Shown: positions 8,124-16,066, numbered from the stretch's first letter. The stretch is DNA of 41,633 bases from Scytonema sp. RU_4_4 (GCA_012031965.1 JAAUSC010000041.1:1-41633); one strand, 5' to 3'. A program made the numbers and translations. Notes: generated by a model from the sequence alone, not told the origin.

Positions 8124-8525
8124 CTACCTTATGAAGCCCAGGTTCAGCAGTTCCTGGGGAGATGCCAGCAAATCGATCGCCACAAAGAAAATCTTGTCTT
8201 GCGGATTAAGCAAGAACCGCCATGCTAGATTTATGCCAACACTGTCACCAAACCAGGGAGTTTGCACTTTACCCGTCACTTTAATCTGGGTGAACTCTTT
8301 TTCCCCTGGCTCAGACACTCCCCTTTCAGGAATCAGCTTGAGTCCGTAGCATTCTTCACGCATGTACACAAGAATGGACTCCTGACCCACAATCGGTTCT
8401 TGGAAAGGGGGTTGCAGGATACCGTCTTCAGCAAATATAGCGGTTCTCATTTGGATAAAATACATTTTCATCTGCGTCGAGGGTGCGTCGAGGGTGCGGT
8501 TCCTTAACTCTTTGATGTATCGCAC
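8124..8525 (-). pseudogene. ocp: OCP C-terminal (NTF2-like) domain, severed from its gene
   Basis: From about residue 30 the frame is an orange carotenoid protein regulatory domain: FAEDGILQPPFQEPIVGQE, MREEC.GLKLIPERGVSEP, QIKVTGKVQTPWFG, NLAWRFLLNPQ and a C-terminal IDLLASPQELLNL. The Trp of the AWRF block is the one that contacts the carotenoid keto group in OCP. The first 28-30 codons come from the inserted MITE, so this is not a natural stand-alone CTD homologue, though it looks like one. No ribosome site precedes the possible starts. Removing the 105-bp insertion restores a continuous ...AVALFAEDGILQ... frame with the upstream N-terminal part. It is probably not expressed, unless translated from a start inside the MITE. 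Confidence 0.9.
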
Positions 8526-8542
8526 TCAACTGAGAATCGCTA
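8438..8542. mobile_element. 105-bp MITE (IS630/Tc1-mariner type) in the OCP gene
   Basis: Terminal inverted repeats TAGCGGTTCTCA (8438-8449) and TGAGAATCGCTA (8531-8542) match at 11 of 12 positions and extend with mismatches to about 28 bp (21 matches). The element is flanked by TA on both sides (8436-8437 and 8543-8544), the target duplication of IS630/Tc1-mariner elements. It has no coding capacity and carries an internal direct repeat GCGTCGAGGGT x2 (about 8473-8494). Deleting it with one TA restores the OCP frame exactly. Confidence 0.88.
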
Positions 8543-9097
8543 TAAAGCCACAGCTCCCTGGAAGTCAAAAGCGTTCATATTCTCCATGTAGCTCAGGACT
8601 GTCAAGTTGTCGATGCCCTGAATGCTGACCTTAGCTCGTGGTGCGATATCTTTAGATGGAACCACAGGTTCTTTGACTTTTTGAGTGCTAACCGTTGGGG
8701 CATACCCCATGTTGATGACAATATCCTGTAATACGGCGAGTTGTTGACCCCCTTCAAGTTGACGGATGGCTTGGAGCACATCTGATGCCTTTGCAGACAG
8801 TTTATAACCTTCTGGAATGGGAGCAACGATGCCCTCTTTCATCCACTCGCTTAACTGATACCAGAAGCCCAACTTGACATTCGTGCCGAAAGATGAATAT
8901 GTACGGCAGATAGGAGTATCAGTATGGTTAACGAGATCGCACATAACTTGCGTTTGCTCCAAATCAGGCATCTGCTTGATTTGAGTCAGGGTTTTTTCTG
9001 CAAAGACTATGTTGACTACCTGCATAGCAGCGGGAGTGATTGTAACTCCCATCTCGGTATAGGCAAACCAAAGTAAAGCCAACTGATCCTCAGCCGA
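8540..9097 (-). pseudogene. ocp: OCP N-terminal carotenoid-binding domain, 5'-truncated
   Basis: All-helical carotenoid-binding domain of the orange carotenoid protein, which quenches phycobilisomes in strong light. Visible: SAEDQLALLWFAYTEMG, QVMCDLVNHTDTPICRTY, LGFWYQLSEWMKEGIVAPIP and the linker start PRAKVSIQGIDNLTVLSYMENMNAFDF. The first 30-35 residues expected in OCP are absent; the frame upstream of 9097 is unrelated and has no ATG, only a TTG at 9082. It ends at a stop created by the MITE just after ...AVAL. So the gene is broken at both its 5' end and the domain junction. The 5' truncation point lies next to the stop of the hydroxylase gene at 9157, suggesting a second rearrangement. 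Confidence 0.88.
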
Positions 9098-9156
9098 TAC
9101 AAAAAGTAATGAAAGTGTCGATTTGAATTCTTTTAATTGACGCTTACCGGAAAATT

Positions 9157-9906
9157 TTAGATGTGGAACTCATTCTCATAATTAGGGTCTTGAGTACTGA
9201 GCAGCTTGTCCCAGAGCGTGAAATACAATCCGTAGTGCACGGTGTACTTGCGATGATGTATCGAGTGATGCGTCGAACCGATAAACCACCTTCCGAACCA
9301 GTGGCTCTTAAATGAGGAGGGAAATAGCTCGAATCCAAGATGATTCAACACTGCCAATATCGTCATCGTCATGAGCACGGTAACTAAGGTGATGAAATGG
9401 AGCGGGACTATGAAGACTACACCTACAAAGAAGAGCGCCTGTACAATCGCCTCTGGCGGATCGAACGCGAAGGAACTCCACGGTGTTGGATCTCCCGAAC
9501 GGTGGTGTCCAAAATGCATCCATCTGAAAAGCAAGCGGTGGTGAAACATCCGATGAATAAAGTAAAAGGACGTATCCTGAAGGATGAGCACCGCCACAAA
9601 GCTGACTCCTAAATACCACAGTCCATACTCACGTAGGTCAGTGTACAAGAGCGTTACTCCCAAATCGTATTCTGAGATGATGAACGCTGCACAAAGAGCA
9701 AAAACGACCGCAGAGAGAATCGATAGTTCGATATCGTTCCAAATCAACCGACTCAACGGTGGCTTTAAACGCAAACTCCGTTTAGCGAGAGACTTCCCTA
9801 GAATCGAATAGAAGAGCAAGTACGCTCCCCCTGCGATCAGAAAGTATCGGGCAAAAATAATCCCGAAGAAGACAAACGAATAGAAGCAAAATGAGTGGTT
9901 CGTCAA
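9157..9906 (-). CDS. Sterol desaturase/fatty acid hydroxylase superfamily membrane protein
   Basis: Integral membrane di-iron oxygenase of the fatty-acid-hydroxylase superfamily. The histidine boxes are in order: HRMFHH, HFGHH, NHLGFE and THHSIHH, with four or five hydrophobic segments between. Such enzymes hydroxylate or desaturate lipid or carotenoid chains; the substrate here is unknown. I place the start at TTG 9906, because it overlaps the upstream gene's stop as TTGA and AAAGGAG lies about 9 bases before it; this gives 249 aa, a normal length. An ATG at 9948 would sit inside the upstream gene. Cotranscribed with the 9903-10358 gene. Its stop nearly touches the truncated OCP, marking a rearrangement boundary. 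Confidence 0.82.
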   Translation of the reverse strand: MTNHSFCFYSFVFFGIIFARYFLIAGGAYLLFYSILGKSLAKRSLRLKPPLSRLIWNDIELSILSAVVFALCAAFIISEYDLGVTLLYTDLREYGLWYLGVSFVAVLILQDTSFYFIHRMFHHRLLFRWMHFGHHRSGDPTPWSSFAFDPPEAIVQALFFVGVVFIVPLHFITLVTVLMTMTILAVLNHLGFELFPSSFKSHWFGRWFIGSTHHSIHHRKYTVHYGLYFTLWDKLLSTQDPNYENEFHI

Positions 9907-10358
9907 TTTAACGTTTTCTCCTTTGGATAGAAGAAATATGTCACCCACTTACTTGGTTGGTTTTCATCTTCTATCAAGGAATCATTACGCTGATAAATAA
10001 ATGTCACAAAGTAGTATAGATTCTCTTGCGTATGGACAAACTTGCCGTATTCGATCTGCCGAGTTATTTCAACAAAGGTCGTCTTATCCAACGTGGGGAG
10101 GGGAAAAAGTTTCAAACTCACACTTAATGGAGCCGCCTCAACGAGGTTTTTAGTCCCCCGATCTACTACGGGTAAAATCACCCACTCCTGACTCCACGGG
10201 TGTGGATCGGGCGAAATAATTTGTAGGTAAGGGGTGTTTTTATCGACCCAGTACCATGCTCCCCGTTCAATATTTTGAACGGGGATGTAATTATCTTGGG
10301 GTGGCAGCCGTCCTATAAATTTCAGAAAACTTGTGTCTTGTCGGTCGATCAGGTTCAT
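9903..10358 (-). CDS. Hypothetical protein upstream of the hydroxylase
   Basis: Unrecognised 151-residue protein, soluble, beta-rich with many aromatic residues (ERGAWYWVDKNTPYLQI, QEWVILPVVDRG, LYYFVTFIYQRND). No signal peptide, membrane segment or metal motif. Start ATG at 10358 with AGGA about 9 bases upstream. Its stop TGA overlaps the TTG start of the hydroxylase, so the two are translationally coupled and probably act together, perhaps on membrane lipids; that role is inference only. It lies 60 bases downstream of the frameshifted DUF4833-like gene in the same direction. Confidence 0.65.
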   Translation of the reverse strand: MNLIDRQDTSFLKFIGRLPPQDNYIPVQNIERGAWYWVDKNTPYLQIISPDPHPWSQEWVILPVVDRGTKNLVEAAPLSVSLKLFPLPTLDKTTFVEITRQIEYGKFVHTQENLYYFVTFIYQRNDSLIEDENQPSKWVTYFFYPKEKTLN

Positions 10359-10418
10359 TGCGATAATTCCTGAAAACAGTACCCAGTATTTTTAAAAGCT
10401 TTGAGTTTGTTTCGCCTA

Positions 10419-11023
10419 TCAGAGTCCAAAAGAACACTGTGCAGTACAGAGAATTATCTCCTCGACTGCTTGCCGACTATTATTGAAGCCAGAGACAGTG
10501 ATACTAACAACTCTACCCCCAATTGTTAAGCCAAAACTTCTTTTGATATTGGCTAAAGAAAGATAAAAATTAGACAGTTGAGTAGGTTTTCCATTAATTA
10601 GCATCAATGCTTTGGCTTGACAACTCCCGCCATTTGTCCTCAAGGTTTGTATTGTTATAGGTTTTTTTATACCTCCACTTTCAAATACCCTGAGTGAAAT
10701 ATTCACTTTGTTTCCTGATACCGATTGTGTAGCTATATCAAAAGCGGGGCGTTGTTCTTGTAAAAGGTTTTGATTTGAGCCATTCTTCATCCGCCAGTAG
10801 GCAAAGACTGGCTCACCTCGTTTGGTGAGCACTTCTGATTCAATTTCATGCCGTAATGCACTTGATTTTTATTATTGTTACTCGACACAAAGAAAATACT
10901 AGAGATATTCTCTGCGAGTAATGGTGAAATGGGAAATAATAGTAGTCCTAGGTTGATCAAAATGCTACTGAGCAAGCGTAAATGAAAGGGAGGAGGCTGT
11001 TCTTTAATCAGCATTGCTATCAT
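10419..11023 (-). pseudogene. Secreted DUF4833-like protein, frameshifted
   Basis: Two overlapping frames make one protein. The first (11023-10787) has a signal peptide (IKEQPP... then a hydrophobic run LLSSILINLGLLLFPISPLLA) and SSIFFVSSNNNKNQVHYGMKL. The second (from about 10835 down to 10419) continues LTKRGEPVFAYWRMKNG and runs to CTAQCSFGL. A one-base shift near 10830-10850 joins them. The YW-containing middle resembles DUF4833, a family of unknown function, but my confidence in that name is low. The start overlaps the 3' end of the desaturase gene by 20 bases. The first nine codons and leader are nearly the same as those of the ftsH gene at 6.3 kb. Sequencing error in place of a true frameshift cannot be excluded. 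Confidence 0.6.
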
Positions 11024-11921
11024 CCATCCTTATAATTTGAGACGTTTTATTTTTAGGTGTTGAAGACAAATGTTCATAGATTTTTCTAGGAGGACTTTTT
11101 AAATTCCAAACGATTCCTAGCCATGAAAGTAGCGTAAGAATGTAATGGGTAATATCTATTTCCCACCAGTAGAAACCTTGCCGTTCTGAAGCAGGATAAT
11201 AATGATGATTATTATGCCAACCTTCACCTAGAGTCATGAGAGCTAAAAACAAATTGTTGCGACTACTATCTGTTGTGTCAAAACGACGATAACCAAAGAG
11301 ATGGGCAAGAGAATTAATTGTAAAAGTCGTGTGATAAAGCAGCAAAGTACTTAAACAAAATCCCCAGACAAACATCTGTAAACCAGTCGTTTTTAGCTGA
11401 GGGATATACTGCTGAAACAGTATTCCGATTGCTGTCAAAGTGATTCCTAGAATGGTAGGAACAATCATATGAAAACGGTTTAAGTACCGCAACTCCGGAT
11501 ATCGGGCAAAATCTCGAACGTTGTGTTCATTGGTTTTGGAATTTTGAGGACACATCACCCAGCCAATATGCGACCACCAGAAACCATGAACAATGGGGGA
11601 ATGAATATCTTCTTCTGTATCTGCATAGCGGTGGTGATGACGATGATGTGCTGCCCACCAGAGTGGACCTAACTGAGCTGCGGAATTGCCCAGAACAGCA
11701 AGAATAAACTGGAACCAACGCGTTGTTTTGTAAGCGCGATGGGAAAAATAACGGTGGTATCCTGCTGTCACTCCAAACATCCGCACAAACCAGAGTGCAA
11801 GGCATGTAATGAGCGCAACCCAACTAAAGCCCACCCAAAAAATGAACAGGCAACCGATATGAGTGGATATAAAAGGGATATTACCTAAAATATCTATTTT
11901 ATGTTCTTGTCTTGATAACAT
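11004..11921 (-). CDS. Delta-9-type acyl-lipid/acyl-CoA desaturase
   Basis: Membrane di-iron fatty acid desaturase of the DesC/stearoyl desaturase type that introduces a double bond into saturated acyl chains. Visible boxes: HRYFSHR (about residue 56), HHRHHHRYADTEEDIHSP (about 93) and GEGWHNNHHYYPASERQG (about 234), with four hydrophobic segments (about 22-50, 150-170, 180-205, 265-280). 305 aa is slightly longer than classic DesC (about 270-280), mainly through the C-terminal tail. ATG at 11921; no strong ribosome site. First gene of a probable minus-strand operon running to 9157. The 500 bases upstream hold its promoter. Head group and position specificity cannot be read from sequence. Confidence 0.9.
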   Translation of the reverse strand: MLSRQEHKIDILGNIPFISTHIGCLFIFWVGFSWVALITCLALWFVRMFGVTAGYHRYFSHRAYKTTRWFQFILAVLGNSAAQLGPLWWAAHHRHHHRYADTEEDIHSPIVHGFWWSHIGWVMCPQNSKTNEHNVRDFARYPELRYLNRFHMIVPTILGITLTAIGILFQQYIPQLKTTGLQMFVWGFCLSTLLLYHTTFTINSLAHLFGYRRFDTTDSSRNNLFLALMTLGEGWHNNHHYYPASERQGFYWWEIDITHYILTLLSWLGIVWNLKSPPRKIYEHLSSTPKNKTSQIIRMDDSNAD

Positions 11922-12423
11922 ATGTAAGCCGTTGAGTCAGGTTTGGAGATAGCAAAAATAACTATAAAAAAATCTTCGGGGACTACCGCCGCGAAGATGT
12001 CGGTGTTCATAGAAAAATTCTTATCTCTGTACTTCTACAGCATGGCAGATGGGTGCTTGAGTAATGGTTTTATCGAACGTTTGAGATGTATAAAATAAGT
12101 TCATAGTGTTTGATTTTGTTACAAAACGTTACAAAAATCATGATGCTTTAGTACCACTTGTCATTCAGAGTCGTTTACTCATAAGTTGAAGCCCAAAACT
12201 CAACATTCATAGGGTCTTTAGGGGATTAATTCCACAAGTTCACCTAGAATTTTCAGTGTGAATAAGTTTTCGGTTGGTTTGATTTCGATAAAATTAGAGT
12301 AAAGTTCTGAAATTTTGTATAACTCTAACTGAGCAAAAAGTATTTACCACAGAAAACGCTATAAAATCAATAAGTGTTCATAAAAGTTTAGGTTATTGAT
12401 TTTAGGATCAAGGTATTTGTCCT
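11922..12423. other. Divergent promoter region, non-coding
   Basis: Lies between the desaturase (leftward) and the NACHT pseudogene (rightward). It contains a close direct repeat GTTACAAAA/CGTTACAAAAA at about 12118-12137 that could be a binding site, and otherwise AT-rich DNA. No reading frame or RNA gene is evident. Confidence 0.4.
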
Positions 12424-12724
12424 ATGGTCAAGCGATCGCTCCAGGCATCACTTACCGGGATTCAACAGGCTAAAAGAGCGTTTGCTCGCAAGGGGTGGAC
12501 TCAGGAAAATTTGGCGTGGGAAGTCAACTTAAAGACTCGACAACCGATTTGGCGATTTTTCAGTGGTCGTCCGGTTGAGCGTCATATTTTTCTGGAAATT
12601 TGTTCTGTATTGGAACTGAATTGGCGAGAGATCGCTGCCAATTCTCCAGCAGAATTCTCTGATCCCGGAGAAGTTGCCCAGGCTCCTGTCTTAGATATTG
12701 ATGTTTTGGTGCAACAGGTGCGAT

Positions 12725-12751
12725 AAGCCGGAGGCTTGACGCAGAGCGTAT
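12725..12751. repeat. 27-bp palindromic repeat inserted in a HIP1 site
   Basis: Removing these 27 bases joins GTGCGAT to CGCAACGCC, recreating GCGATCGC and the expected frame ...QQVRSQRQEKIQ.... The insert begins AAGCCGGAGGCTT, a small inverted repeat, and supplies the TAA stop. Exact boundaries may slide by a base or two. Confidence 0.7.
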
Positions 12752-13774
12752 CGCAACGCCAGGAAAAAATTCAAGACCAGTGCGGTATCTTACAGTTATT
12801 AGATATCGGTCATCCCGTTGCGATCGATGACATATACATTGATGTCAATATTTTGGAGGAAATTGCCAGCCTTCAGTGCTTAGATATCTCTAACCTGCAA
12901 AACCTTAATCCAGAGGAATTTAACCGCTTTGGCTTAGGTGAGGTTGAGCAGAAACAAATACCGGGTATGGAGGCAGTCGAAACCTACTCCAAGCTCAGGG
13001 TGCTGGGTAAACCAGGGGTAGGTAAAACCACCTTTTTGCAACATCTCGCCATTCAGTGTCAGCGAGGCGCATTTGCGGCAAACCAGGTTCCTGTTTTCAT
13101 CGTACTGAAGAATTTTGCTGAAGAATCTAGGGTCAGCGGCGAGTTTAGCCTATTAAACTACATCCACCAGGAGTTTCTCAGGTCTAGAATTTCAGAAGAG
13201 TCAGTCATTGAAACCTTTTTTGGGCAAATGGGATGAAGCTAGAGGCGTTGAACGGGATGATGTTTATCGGGGGTTTCTATTGCCACAAAAGCTCAGGTTA
13301 TTGAGTCAGATTGCGGCGGCGACATTTGAGCGGGGTCAGTACTTCTTTGAGCAACGCGTCATTGAGCAATACATTGGTGACTATATTCGTAATCTACCTG
13401 AGGTGCCAACGGAGCCAGAGGAACTGCAACTAGAAAGTGAAGCGGTGCTAAAGGCGATCGAGGCGCAACATGGGCTACTGACAGAACGGGCGCGGGGAAT
13501 TTTCTCCTTTTCCTATCTGGCGTTTCAAGAATACTTCACGGCTAGAAAAATCGTTGCCAGCCATAACCTACAAGCATTGGAGCAAGCTTTGGGAGGATTG
13601 GTCAGTCACATCACTGACCCTCACTGGCGTGAAATCTTCTTGTTGACAGCTGCCATGCTCCGGAGTGCAGACGGGCTGATGCAGTTGATGAAGCAACACA
13701 TTGATGCACTTCTCGCCCAAGACCCTTACCTACAAGAGTTTTTAACGTGGGCAAGCCAAAAAGCTCGTACAACT

Positions 13775-13799
13775 CCGTCGCAACCTTTGGTTGCGACGG
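13775..13799. repeat. Perfect 11-bp hairpin within the NACHT remnant
   Basis: CCGTCGCAACC, a TTT loop and GGTTGCGACGG form a perfect stem. It is translated as PSQPLVAT in a position where the protein would be a plain helix, so it may be another small insertion. Confidence 0.55.
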
Positions 13800-14348
13800 G
13801 TCGAGCATTTTACCTTGCTCTTGCCCGGACTCCTCACATAGCTTCTCACTTTGCCCTGGCCTGCACCCTCGACCAGGGGATGTTTTTGGATGCGGTGTTA
13901 GATAACCTGCTGCTGGAGTGTGCGATCGACCAAAGTCAAGATTTTGCCTATGCTCATGCCTGTGGAGATGCTCTGGGCAACATTCTAGGCATTGTTCTGG
14001 ATGCTGGACTCCATAAATCCCTGCAACAACTTAGGGAGCAATTGCCGAATCCTAATCAAAATCAAGAAAAATTTCAGGTCTGGTGGCAAGCACATTCTTC
14101 AGCCTGGGTTGAACAGTTAAAGATGACGATCATTAATTATCGTAATATTGATCACCACTGGCAGTTTAGCCAACAGCAACAGCAAGCGCTGCAACGCTAC
14201 TACGATGCTAATCAGCTACTGCTCGATTGTCTGAATAGCAATTGTGAGGTGACGGCTGCGATCAGGCAGGAAATTGAAGCAACCTTATTATTGCCGACTA
14301 AGGAACTTGAGGACAGGGAATGGCAATAGAACTGAGGTGAAATAAGTT

Positions 14349-14373
14349 AAAATCCGCTTTCAAAGCGGATTTT
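14349..14373 (+). terminator. Terminator hairpin after the NACHT remnant
   Basis: AAAATCCGCTTT and AAAGCGGATTTT form a stem about 20 bases after the stop, ending in T residues on the plus strand. Confidence 0.65.
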
Positions 14374-14397
14374 AAACAGGTAGCAAAAGTTTTTGAC

Positions 14398-14434
14398 ACA
14401 AGCAGTACCGAAGTGAAGCTCGGTAGTACTTGTT
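14398..14434. terminator. Terminator hairpin after gmhB
   Basis: TACCGA (14406-14411) pairs with TCGGTA (14420-14425) with further pairing outward (ACAAGC/ACTTGT). It lies just beyond the gmhB stop on the minus strand. Confidence 0.45.
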
Positions 14435-14447
14435 TATTTATATTTTT

Positions 14448-15035
14448 TTAAATCTGTAGCTGCGGTAAGATCCATTCAACAGCGACAGCTAAATCCTTAG
14501 CGATGTAATCCGGTTTTGTGTGGTGTTGGTAATCACCAGCCAAAACGCGATCGCCATACCCTGTTTCCACCAAAATACCCACGCAGCCAGCATTGTGTGC
14601 CATATCGACATCAGTTGCTTTATCGCCCACCATAAAACTGTGCCTCAGCTCCAAATCGTGTTCCCAGGCTGCTGCAACCAACATTCCTGTGTTAGGTTTG
14701 CGCCAGGTGGACCAACGAGTGTACTCTGGGTCTAGTCCTCCCTCTGGTGGACTGAGGTAGGGACAATAATACAAAGCGTCTAATGTTGCCCCAGCCTCCT
14801 GTGCCAATAATCGGCAAAGTCGCTGATGTAAGGCTTGTACGTGACTGTCTGGATAATAACCTCTAGCAGGTCCCGATTGATTTGAGACCAGACAGCAAAA
14901 AATACCTTGGTCATTGAGCTGACGCACGGATTTGGCAACCCCAGGAATTAAATGTAAATCTTCTACGGAGTGAATGTAGCCAGCCTCGACATTTAATACC
15001 CCATCACGGTCTAGGAAAACAGCAGGTTTACCCAC
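14448..15035 (-). CDS. gmhB: D,D-heptose 1,7-bisphosphate phosphatase (HAD-IIIA)
   Basis: HAD-superfamily phosphatase of the GmhB type, dephosphorylating heptose-1,7-bisphosphate in nucleotide-activated heptose synthesis. Motif I FLDRDGVLN with both Asp residues (8-16), the motif II region LVSNQSG (49-55), a zinc-type loop YYCPYLSPPEGG, motif III lysine at WRKPNTGML (about 112) and motif IV MVGDKATDVDMA (about 135). Length (195 aa) is typical. The gene overlaps the 3' end of the upstream glycosyltransferase by 8 bases, so the two are coupled; together they point to cell-surface heptose or related glycan synthesis. Frame intact. Confidence 0.87.
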   Translation of the reverse strand: MGKPAVFLDRDGVLNVEAGYIHSVEDLHLIPGVAKSVRQLNDQGIFCCLVSNQSGPARGYYPDSHVQALHQRLCRLLAQEAGATLDALYYCPYLSPPEGGLDPEYTRWSTWRKPNTGMLVAAAWEHDLELRHSFMVGDKATDVDMAHNAGCVGILVETGYGDRVLAGDYQHHTKPDYIAKDLAVAVEWILPQLQI

Positions 15036-15987
15036 CCCAAATTTTCTCCAACACGAGTTTGGGTGAGATATCTGCCATTTTACCTGTAGAGGATTTAATG
15101 GCTAAGAATTTATCACTCCTGGGCAATAATTTTGCTGGATCTGTCGGACCAAATAAAGCAATGGTGTAAGTCTGTACCGCTACACTCAAGTGCATAGGGG
15201 CGCTGTCGGTACACAGCATTAAATTTGCTCCAGCAATCATCGCCGCCAACTTGCCAATATCATCAGGAGAACTGACTTTGATATTGGGTGTGGACTCTTT
15301 GAGACTACGGACAAATTCTCCATCGTCTGGTCCTTGGATGACGACTACAGGCATTTCTGGCTGCTTTTGCTGGAAGCCTTGAATAATTTGCTGCCAATTT
15401 GCGACAGGGTAAATTTTATCCAGACCTTTGGTTTTGGCAAGTTGGCTAGAACCACCGTGAATCAAAATGTAGCCAGTTTCCTTTATCCCTAGCCGTTGTT
15501 GTTCCGCCTTAGCCCAGTCAATATCTGATACTGGCACATTGATTGCTAACTCGGGACAAGGGGAGTTAATACCCAACCCTTGCAACAAGCCATGGTACAT
15601 ACAAGCGGCATATTGTTCTGTTTTCAGAGGAACTGAATTGGTGAGAAAAACAGATCCTTTGCTTTTGTAACCAATTCGTGTGGGGATTCCAGTGAGCCAA
15701 AGCAAAACACCCACTAAAGCACTTTGCCCCAGAGCAATGGCAACATCATATTCGCGATCGCGAATCGTGCCTACCAAGTTGCCCCAATCTGCTAGACTGT
15801 TACGGTCTTTGTAGTCAAACGCCAGTACCTCATTTACTGACTTACTGACTCGGTAAGCAGCCTTTGAGCGAGGTTCGGTAACAACATCCACCTGAGCATT
15901 GGGGTAATAGTGCTTCAGGTCATCTAGGGTCGGGAAAAAGAGAATTTGGTCGCCAATTCCGCCAGGGACAAGGGCTACTATTCGCAT
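15028..15987 (-). CDS. Glycosyltransferase family 9 (heptosyltransferase-like)
   Basis: 319-residue GT9 enzyme, GT-B fold, related to lipopolysaccharide heptosyltransferases. Visible: N-terminal glycine-rich loop LVPGGIGDQILFFPTL (6-21) and the C-terminal nucleotide-sugar block LIHGGSSQLAKTKGLD (about 176), IQGPDDGEF and MIAGANLMLCTDSAPMHLSVA with the family Asp-Ser-x-x-x-H signature, then ALFGPTDP. It overlaps gmhB by 8 bases, suggesting a two-gene operon in which GmhB supplies the activated heptose precursor and this enzyme transfers the sugar. Donor and acceptor are not determined by sequence. ATG at 15987; frame intact. Confidence 0.87.
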   Translation of the reverse strand: MRIVALVPGGIGDQILFFPTLDDLKHYYPNAQVDVVTEPRSKAAYRVSKSVNEVLAFDYKDRNSLADWGNLVGTIRDREYDVAIALGQSALVGVLLWLTGIPTRIGYKSKGSVFLTNSVPLKTEQYAACMYHGLLQGLGINSPCPELAINVPVSDIDWAKAEQQRLGIKETGYILIHGGSSQLAKTKGLDKIYPVANWQQIIQGFQQKQPEMPVVVIQGPDDGEFVRSLKESTPNIKVSSPDDIGKLAAMIAGANLMLCTDSAPMHLSVAVQTYTIALFGPTDPAKLLPRSDKFLAIKSSTGKMADISPKLVLEKIWGG

Positions 15988-16039
15988 AATATATCTTGAC
16001 GCTTACTCGCTCATTATTTTAGGGGAAGATTTGAACTAC

Positions 16040-16066
16040 CAAGACTAAGCTGTCGCTATAGTCTTG
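16040..16066. repeat. Right-end hairpin of the IS605-type element
   Basis: CAAGACTA (16040-16047) and TAGTCTTG (16059-16066) enclose an 11-base loop. It overlaps the tnpB 3' end. Confidence 0.65.

Larger units (their letters stand above)
12424..14329 (+). pseudogene. NACHT-family STAND NTPase, broken by stop and internal deletion
   Basis: Three pieces of one cyanobacterial NACHT protein. Piece 1 (12424-12726): an HTH-like N-terminal domain (QAKRAFARKGWTQENLAWEV...). An in-frame TAA at 12724 interrupts it. Piece 2 continues in the same frame: CGILQLLDIGHPVAIDDIYID, Walker A LGKPGVGKTTFLQHLAI, VPVFIVLKNFAEE, to ESVIETFF at about 13220. There the sequence jumps directly to GKWDEARGVERDDVYRGFLL in another frame: Walker B, sensors and winged-helix parts (roughly 170-200 residues) are deleted. 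Piece 3 carries the C-terminal NACHT-associated helical region (FSYLAFQEYFTARKIV... to 14329). Intact relatives are implicated in antiphage defence. With Walker B gone it is almost certainly dead. Confidence 0.85.

Noticed and set aside
8124-8525. A natural stand-alone CTD homologue of OCP (CTDH) next to a helical carotenoid protein
   Set aside because: The N-terminal 30 codons are MITE sequence, the element has a TA duplication, and removal restores one OCP frame, so these are two halves of one broken gene.
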